A stretch of DNA of 24,672 bases from contig NW_014578423.1 of assembly GCF_000485595.1 (NCBI RefSeq), forward strand, positions 1 to 24,672, in the 5' to 3' direction. The notes beneath the pieces are model-generated. The model worked only from the letters and a program-made list of their open reading frames with translations. It made no database searches and was not told where the DNA came from. The DNA comes from Priapulus caudatus. Taxonomy: Eukaryota; Priapulida; Priapulimorpha; Priapulimorphida; Priapulidae. Positions within the stretch are counted from its first letter, which is position 1. Each line of letters opens with the position of its first letter. The position numbers were made by a program, and so were the translations under genes. Shown here piece by piece: positions 20,171 through 24,672 of this stretch.

Positions 20171-21425
20171 TCCACAGCCGATCAGTGTTCTGCAGCACAG
20201 CGCCGGGGTCCGTCTTGTACACCATGAACAACCCCTGCACCTGCGCCATGCTCACCGGTCGGCCGTGCGCCGCCGCGCGTTCCGCGAACTCCCCGGCCGC
20301 CGCCTCGCTCTCCTCCGGGTAGAACCTCCGGAACATCGCCCGCAGCTGGTGTTCGCTCGCGTGCCCGATCAGCTCTCGAACGTCGACCCGCCCGGGGCGT
20401 ATCAGCGCCGCGTCGAGTCTCTCCAGGTAGTTCGTCGTCATGAAGACGATGCGGGCTTCCGTCGACGCGACGCCGTCCAGACAATTGAGCAGCCCGCTGA
20501 ACGTGACGCGGCTGAGGCCGTCGTACGCGGCGCGCGTCGACGGGGAGTCGGCACGCGACACGAACGCCGCGTCGACGTCCTCTAGCAGCACGATCGTCTG
20601 CTGCGGAGCGACGCTGAGGAGGTGGTTGAGGCGATCGTCGGAGAGACCTCGCTCGCTGAGGTTCAGCACGCAGATGCCGTACCCGAGCTCGCCGGCCAGC
20701 GCCGTGATGAAGCTGCTCTTGCCGCATCCCGGCGGACCGTGGAGCAGGTAGCCGCGGCGATACGGGATGCCGCGCTCCGTGTACCACTGCGGCGCGGCGA
20801 CGAACTCGCGCACGTCGGCGATCACGCGCTCCGCCACCCCCGCGTCGAGGATCACCGACGTCAGGGGGCGCCGCTTGCGCGGGTAGCCGAACGGCCGCCA
20901 GTCGGGACCCATCGCCGTGTACATGATCGTCTTCCCCTCGGTGTCGCGCGTCGCCATGCGTCGCGCGTCCTCGAGGATGCGCGTGTAGAGGGCGCTGCTG
21001 CGGCCGAGCGCCGTCAGCTGCACGCTCTCGAACGGCGACCCCGTCTGCAGGTCGACGATCTGCTTCTCGCGCGTGCGCTCGACGCGGATCCACGTGTTGC
21101 CGTATCGGAAGAAGTGGTCGCCGGGGCTCGGCACGTACGCGAAGCGCGTGACGATGCTGCCGTCGTCGCGCTGGCGGAACGTCGTGGCAACGCTGAGATG
21201 CTGCGAGCGCTGCGAGTGCACGGCGATCCACTGCAGCAGCCACGAGTAGCTCTTGTCCTTGCTCGGCACCTCCAAGGTCATCGTGAAGTTGCGACGGAAG
21301 AACACGTACGCGTACTGCTGGCCCTTCCGCGCGATCGCGGCCGCCGCTCCGAGGCCGAAGAGACCGAAACCGGCGCCGAAATACGGGTTGTCTTTCAGCG
21401 AAGCGAGGAAGTCGGAGAACCCCAT
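20163..21425 (-). CDS. BCS1L: BCS1-like mitochondrial AAA ATPase, complex III assembly
   Basis: BCS1 is an inner mitochondrial membrane AAA ATPase that translocates and inserts the folded Rieske iron-sulfur protein into complex III. The single 420-residue reading frame is close to the roughly 419 residues of human BCS1L. I start at the second in-frame Met ([20 protein letters not shown]) because the family begins there; the Met four codons upstream (21437) gives a 424-residue alternative. A hydrophobic helix lies at about residues 15-32, followed by the BCS1-specific domain ([43 protein letters not shown]). The AAA domain carries Walker [10 protein letters not shown] (230-238), Walker B VLLEDVD (279-285) and the sensor/arginine region [19 protein letters not shown]. 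No intron interrupts the coding region. It is strongly GC-rich. Minus-strand neighbours are SMARCAL1 downstream and no gene upstream in the window. Confidence 0.98.
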   Translation of the reverse strand: MGFSDFLASLKDNPYFGAGFGLFGLGAAAAIARKGQQYAYVFFRRNFTMTLEVPSKDKSYSWLLQWIAVHSQRSQHLSVATTFRQRDDGSIVTRFAYVPSPGDHFFRYGNTWIRVERTREKQIVDLQTGSPFESVQLTALGRSSALYTRILEDARRMATRDTEGKTIMYTAMGPDWRPFGYPRKRRPLTSVILDAGVAERVIADVREFVAAPQWYTERGIPYRRGYLLHGPPGCGKSSFITALAGELGYGICVLNLSERGLSDDRLNHLLSVAPQQTIVLLEDVDAAFVSRADSPSTRAAYDGLSRVTFSGLLNCLDGVASTEARIVFMTTNYLERLDAALIRPGRVDVRELIGHASEHQLRAMFRRFYPEESEAAAGEFAERAAAHGRPVSMAQVQGLFMVYKTDPGAVLQNTDRLWTL

Positions 21426-22113
21426 TGTTTGTCGCAACGCGCGCGGGGGAGGCGGAGGCGACGCGAGACGGCGGTACCTTTTGTTTTATCGGGCGGCGGC
21501 GGCGGCAAGCTGTTCTCCCCGTGGTGGCGTGGTCTGTCGATCCGCTGGCATGTCCGTCGCGGCTTCGATCTGAAATGATGTATTGGTGGGTAGCAGCAAA
21601 TTAAAAAAAAAATATTTTATATTTCTTTTTCAATTCATTCTTTTTATATCAATTATTATTATTTAACATTTTTTACACGAGCGACACGGACGTTACCGGG
21701 GGTTAGCGGATTCAAAACGCTTGTTTATTCCTGTGACTGTTATAGTGGTCCCGCTTATTCAGAATCAAAGTGATGCCTGAGACCAACACAGTGTATACTT
21801 ACTCTTGTTGGGCTACATTAAATTCTATCTAGAATGACCAGTGTTTTCGCTGGGTATAACAGTTACAGTGGTAACCTACTCTGTTCTACTGCAACGTACT
21901 GACATTATCGTATCTAAGCCAAGGACAGGACACACATCACATGATCACATCATCGTCACATGCGATAGACCGACACATTATAATACGCATGACCTGCGGA
22001 AGTGTCCCTTCACTGACAGCAATCGTAGCATGGAGTGTTCTTATTTGTAGTGAGTAATAGTACTAACACTGCTAGTAAGTGTTTGTATTAACACTAACAG
22101 TAACACAAACACC
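21426..22113. promoter_or_regulatory. Presumed BCS1L 5' flank
   Basis: The first 150 bases upstream of BCS1L are GC-rich, with a short frame starting ATGCCAGCG on the minus strand at about 21551 that stops before the BCS1L start. TTTCAG followed by GC-rich sequence and then AAAAGGTACC could mark a 5' UTR exon of about 90 bases. Beyond 21600 the DNA is AT-rich and I see nothing definite. Confidence 0.3.
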
Positions 22114-23111
22114 ACAGGCACTTGGAGCATTTCAATAAAATATAATGATAAATAAATACGAAATCTATTTACTACCAGTCTTAATTAATGTTTCTCTACT
22201 CTCTTTCACCTATTATTGCCGACAATTTCCTGTAAATGCCGTCCAAATGGCTTATCTGCAACAAACGCTGGTTGCCGCCATGGCTGCCGCTGCACACTGA
22301 CACATAAATATATAGCAGGTAGGAAAGCGTGCTGCCAAAATTCGCTCGACTTCACACGAATACAACACAAATATTCCACCATTCTACTCCATTTTTGTTT
22401 CTATTTGAAAGACATTGTTCACTTGTTATGAAAACATACTGTCTGTGTTCGTAACCGAGCTGTGTCACGCGAAATCACCCAAAGCCTGACGAAATTCTCG
22501 CGTTCGCTCCTGTTGCGCAGTTTATTTAAATAGCTGTCAGAATCAGGAAACACCCACCGGCGCTCTTCGTGACCTCATTTTTGCGCCGCAACGCTCCATT
22601 GACGGCTTGGACAAGGCTCGCACGAGAGTTGGAAAGCAGCGTAGTAGTTTCCCAAAATGCAGTGCGCCGCCTATAGCCCTGTACTTGCAGCCATTTAGAT
22701 AAACTGCGCAACGGGAGCGAACGCGAGAATTTCGTAAGGGCTTTGTGTGATTTTGCGTGACACAGCTCGGTTACGAACACAGACAGTATGTTTTTATAAC
22801 AAGTGAACACTGTCCTTCAAATAGAAACAAAGATGGAGTAGAATGGTGGAATATTTGTGTGGTATTCGTGTGAAATCAAGCAAGCGTCGAGCGAATTTTG
22901 GCAGCACGCTTTCCTACCTGCTATATATTTATGTGTCAGTGTGCAGCGGCAGCCAGCGTTTGTTGCAGATGAGCATTTGGACGGCATTTGCAGGAAATTG
23001 TCGGCAATAATAGGTGAAAGAGAGTATAGAAACATTAAGACGTTGTTGGTAGTAAATAGATTTCGTATTTATTTAGCATTATATTTTATTGAAACGCTCC
23101 CAAGTGCCTGT
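22114..23111. mobile_element. 998-bp foldback element with about 423-bp inverted arms
   Basis: Left arm 22114-22536 and right arm 22688-23111 are near-identical inverted copies. Outer ends read ACAGGCACTTGG on the left and CCAAGTGCCTGT on the right. A 151-bp spacer (22537-22687) is unique. Short frames in both arms are mirror copies (sharing CTLTHKYIAGRKACCQNS) and do not resemble a known transposase. No clear target duplication was found. Confidence 0.9.
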
Positions 23112-23154
23112 GCATGTGGGCCTAATGCCACAGAGCAGCGTAGCTTTAGTACTA

Positions 23155-23218
23155 TACTATAGCCCGCTTTCATTAACTGCAGCACGCCTGCGGCAGTTAA
23201 TGAAAGCGGGCTATAGTA
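23155..23218. repeat. Perfect inverted repeat, about 26-bp arms
   Basis: TACTATAGCCCGCTTTCATT on the left is complemented by AATGAAAGCGGGCTATAGTA on the right, with a 12-base loop between the full arms. It lies 43 bp from the foldback element's right end and could be the end of another small transposon. Confidence 0.9.
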
Positions 23219-23238
23219 CTAGAGCTAAGACTAAAGCT

Positions 23239-23582
23239 GTGGACACACTACGCAATTTTTCATGCGATCGAGCCGGCGTCAGTCGGGCGACTCTGTGGAC
23301 ACACTACGCGACTGGGTGAGTCGGGCGCTCTGTGGTTTTTTAGCACGCTGATTGGCTGATGAATGTACAATCGGCCAGGCTCAATCGCAGACCCGGCACA
23401 CTAGCCTAGGCGATTGCAGCGGCCGGCTCAATAATTACATAATATCAAACATGTTTGAATCGGGCAACTCGGCCGGCCGACTCGAAAATTGAACGCCGAC
23501 TCACTGGACACACTACGCGATTTTTCATGCGATTGAGCCGGCCGGTTGCGATCGCATGAAAAATCGCCTAGTGAGTAGTGAC
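23239..23582. repeat. GGACACACTACGC repeat cluster with internal palindrome
   Basis: GGACACACTACGC occurs exactly at 23241-23253, 23297-23309 and 23506-23518, each followed by related sequence such as GCGATTTTTCATGCGAT. The third copy forms a perfect 17-bp hairpin (23517-23533 with 23551-23567). CGAGCCGGC/GAGCCGGCCGG motifs recur between copies. Likely a transposon with repeated subterminal motifs or a short satellite. Confidence 0.8.
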
Positions 23583-23805
23583 TGCCTAGGTTTGCGGCAA
23601 CGTTTCGTTTGTAAGTTGTACTAGTACTACTACTACTAGATACAATAATGTAACCCAAACCAAGAGGATAGGGTTACAAAGTGTCCCTATCCTTTTCTGC
23701 GGAGAATGCCGAGTGAATCACTGGCCAGTTGCTGGTGCGTTTTCAGATACTAGAACTTCCAAACTGGGTTTATTCTCAACACGAACTTTCTCCGCTATCT
23801 GAAAC

Positions 23806-24094
23806 TTACTATGTATCCGCAATACTCTGTATAAACTAATATACCTGTTACAAAAATTCGAAGTGACGGCAGCGCGAATATACTGAGCGCCATTTCTGTT
23901 GACTGTGACGTACGCATTTCCAATGCCCATAGCGATCGGCAAACGCACGCGGCCTCCGATTGTCGGTGAATCCACTCTCAAACCGAAGTACGTCACAGGT
24001 CAACAGAAATGGCGCTCAGATTTCGCCGCCTCTCACTTCGAATTTTTGTAACAGGTTATATTAGTTTAATAAGAGTATTGCCGATACATAGTAA
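23806..24094. mobile_element. 289-bp palindromic MITE-like element
   Basis: About 110-bp imperfect inverted arms, including TTACTATGTATC at the left end, AACTAATATA, CTGTTACAAAAATTCGAAGT and GAGCGCCATTTCTGTTGA, each found in reverse on the right. The centre (about 23920-23990) is unique. No target duplication is evident. Confidence 0.85.
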
Positions 24095-24503
24095 CAAGGC
24101 TCGATTAAGCCGACGAGAAGGGCAAGCCATTTTTTTAGGGCCATGTGAGAATTCACTTGAATTTTTCTCAAAATAGAAAGGCACCAAGGCAACTCTCAAA
24201 TTGAGAAGGGCACCAAGCACTTTTGTAAAATAAAGGAAAACTCGTAACAAATTAGTACATCAACACTGTCTTGCTTTTAATGTACACAACAATATGCCCC
24301 CATGTACAAGCTTAACCATAACACCGGACCCTGTACCACCTCTGCCAATGGAAGTACAGTAACAAGAAATTTACATGCCCGCTATCAGGAGCAAATAATG
24401 TTATCCGATGCCGTTATTATTCCCTCCTGCGATACGTTTTTAGCTCATCATTGAACTACAGCACGCACGCGCACGTGTTATGTTGATTAGACTAAAACGA
24501 AAC

Positions 24504-24655
24504 TAGGGCGTAGATTAAAGGGCACCGACGGCAATTACACAAAAGGGCAAGGCAGGTGACTGCCGTCGCGGGGGGTTGGATTTTCAGGGCAGTACGGCAA
24601 TTTGATAGGGGCACGACGGCAATTGCCGTCGGTGCGTCGGTTAATTCGAGCCCTG
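24504..24655. mobile_element. Short hAT-like element with GGCAATTGCC motifs
   Basis: Left CTAGGGCGTAGATTAA and right TTAATTCGAGCCCTG are imperfect inverted ends. ACCGACGGCAATT and AATTGCCGTCGGT are an internal inverted pair, and CGACGGCAATTGCCGTCG is itself palindromic. The interval before it (24095-24503) shows no feature. Confidence 0.65.
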
Positions 24656-24672
24656 CATAGTAAGTTCCCAGT

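Noticed and set aside
20182-21578. 353-codon minus-strand frame (20182-21243) and 318-codon plus-strand frame (20622-21578)
   Set aside because: They are shadow frames of BCS1L, which alone carries the AAA motifs.
22216-23035. Mirror-image Cys-rich frames in the foldback arms as a transposase
   Set aside because: They are short, interrupted and present only because the arms are inverted copies. No catalytic motif was recognised.

Overview
This is nuclear DNA from an animal. Three protein-coding genes, all on the minus strand, have their best protein-level matches in conserved metazoan families: BCS1L (mitochondrial complex III assembly AAA protein), SMARCAL1 (annealing helicase) and MED1 (Mediator subunit 1). 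Spliceosomal introns with GT/AG borders, CA/GT-type and AT microsatellites, TTAGGG-like repeats and many short non-autonomous DNA transposons point to an intron-rich, probably marine, non-vertebrate bilaterian. I cannot name the phylum from the sequence.

Layout, left to right. 1-2136: gene-free DNA with GCGT microsatellite, a long 48-bp minisatellite (563-1302), a purine-rich tract and a degenerate dispersed repeat. 2137-10349: MED1, which I reconstructed as 16 coding exons whose junction phases all agree. Its introns carry a hAT-like family copy, a 285-bp inverted-repeat insertion with an 18-bp flanking duplication, a perfect hairpin against a 3' splice site, and two local duplications that copy splice-site regions. 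10350-13646: intergenic DNA with short inverted-repeat elements, two of which contain telomere-like TTAGGG repeats. 13647-17303: SMARCAL1 in two coding exons, with two transposon-derived elements in its only coding intron. 17304-20162: intergenic and 3' flank with several hAT-like relics. 20163-21425: BCS1L as one uninterrupted exon. 21426-24672: gene-free, dominated by a 998-bp foldback element, a clustered GGACACACTACGC repeat and two further inverted-repeat elements.

The three genes act in different compartments: mitochondrial inner membrane, stalled replication forks, and RNA polymerase II transcription. Nothing suggests an operon or shared pathway; each has its own flanks of hundreds to thousands of bases. 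The contrast in structure is the main genomic oddity: BCS1L and SMARCAL1 are GC-rich and nearly intronless, while neighbouring MED1 has 15 introns.

I found no new multi-gene system. The most interesting signals are structural: the splice-acceptor-like minisatellite, the telomere-repeat-bearing elements, the large foldback element, and small duplications that reshape MED1 splice sites. No tRNA, rRNA or CRISPR array was recognised.
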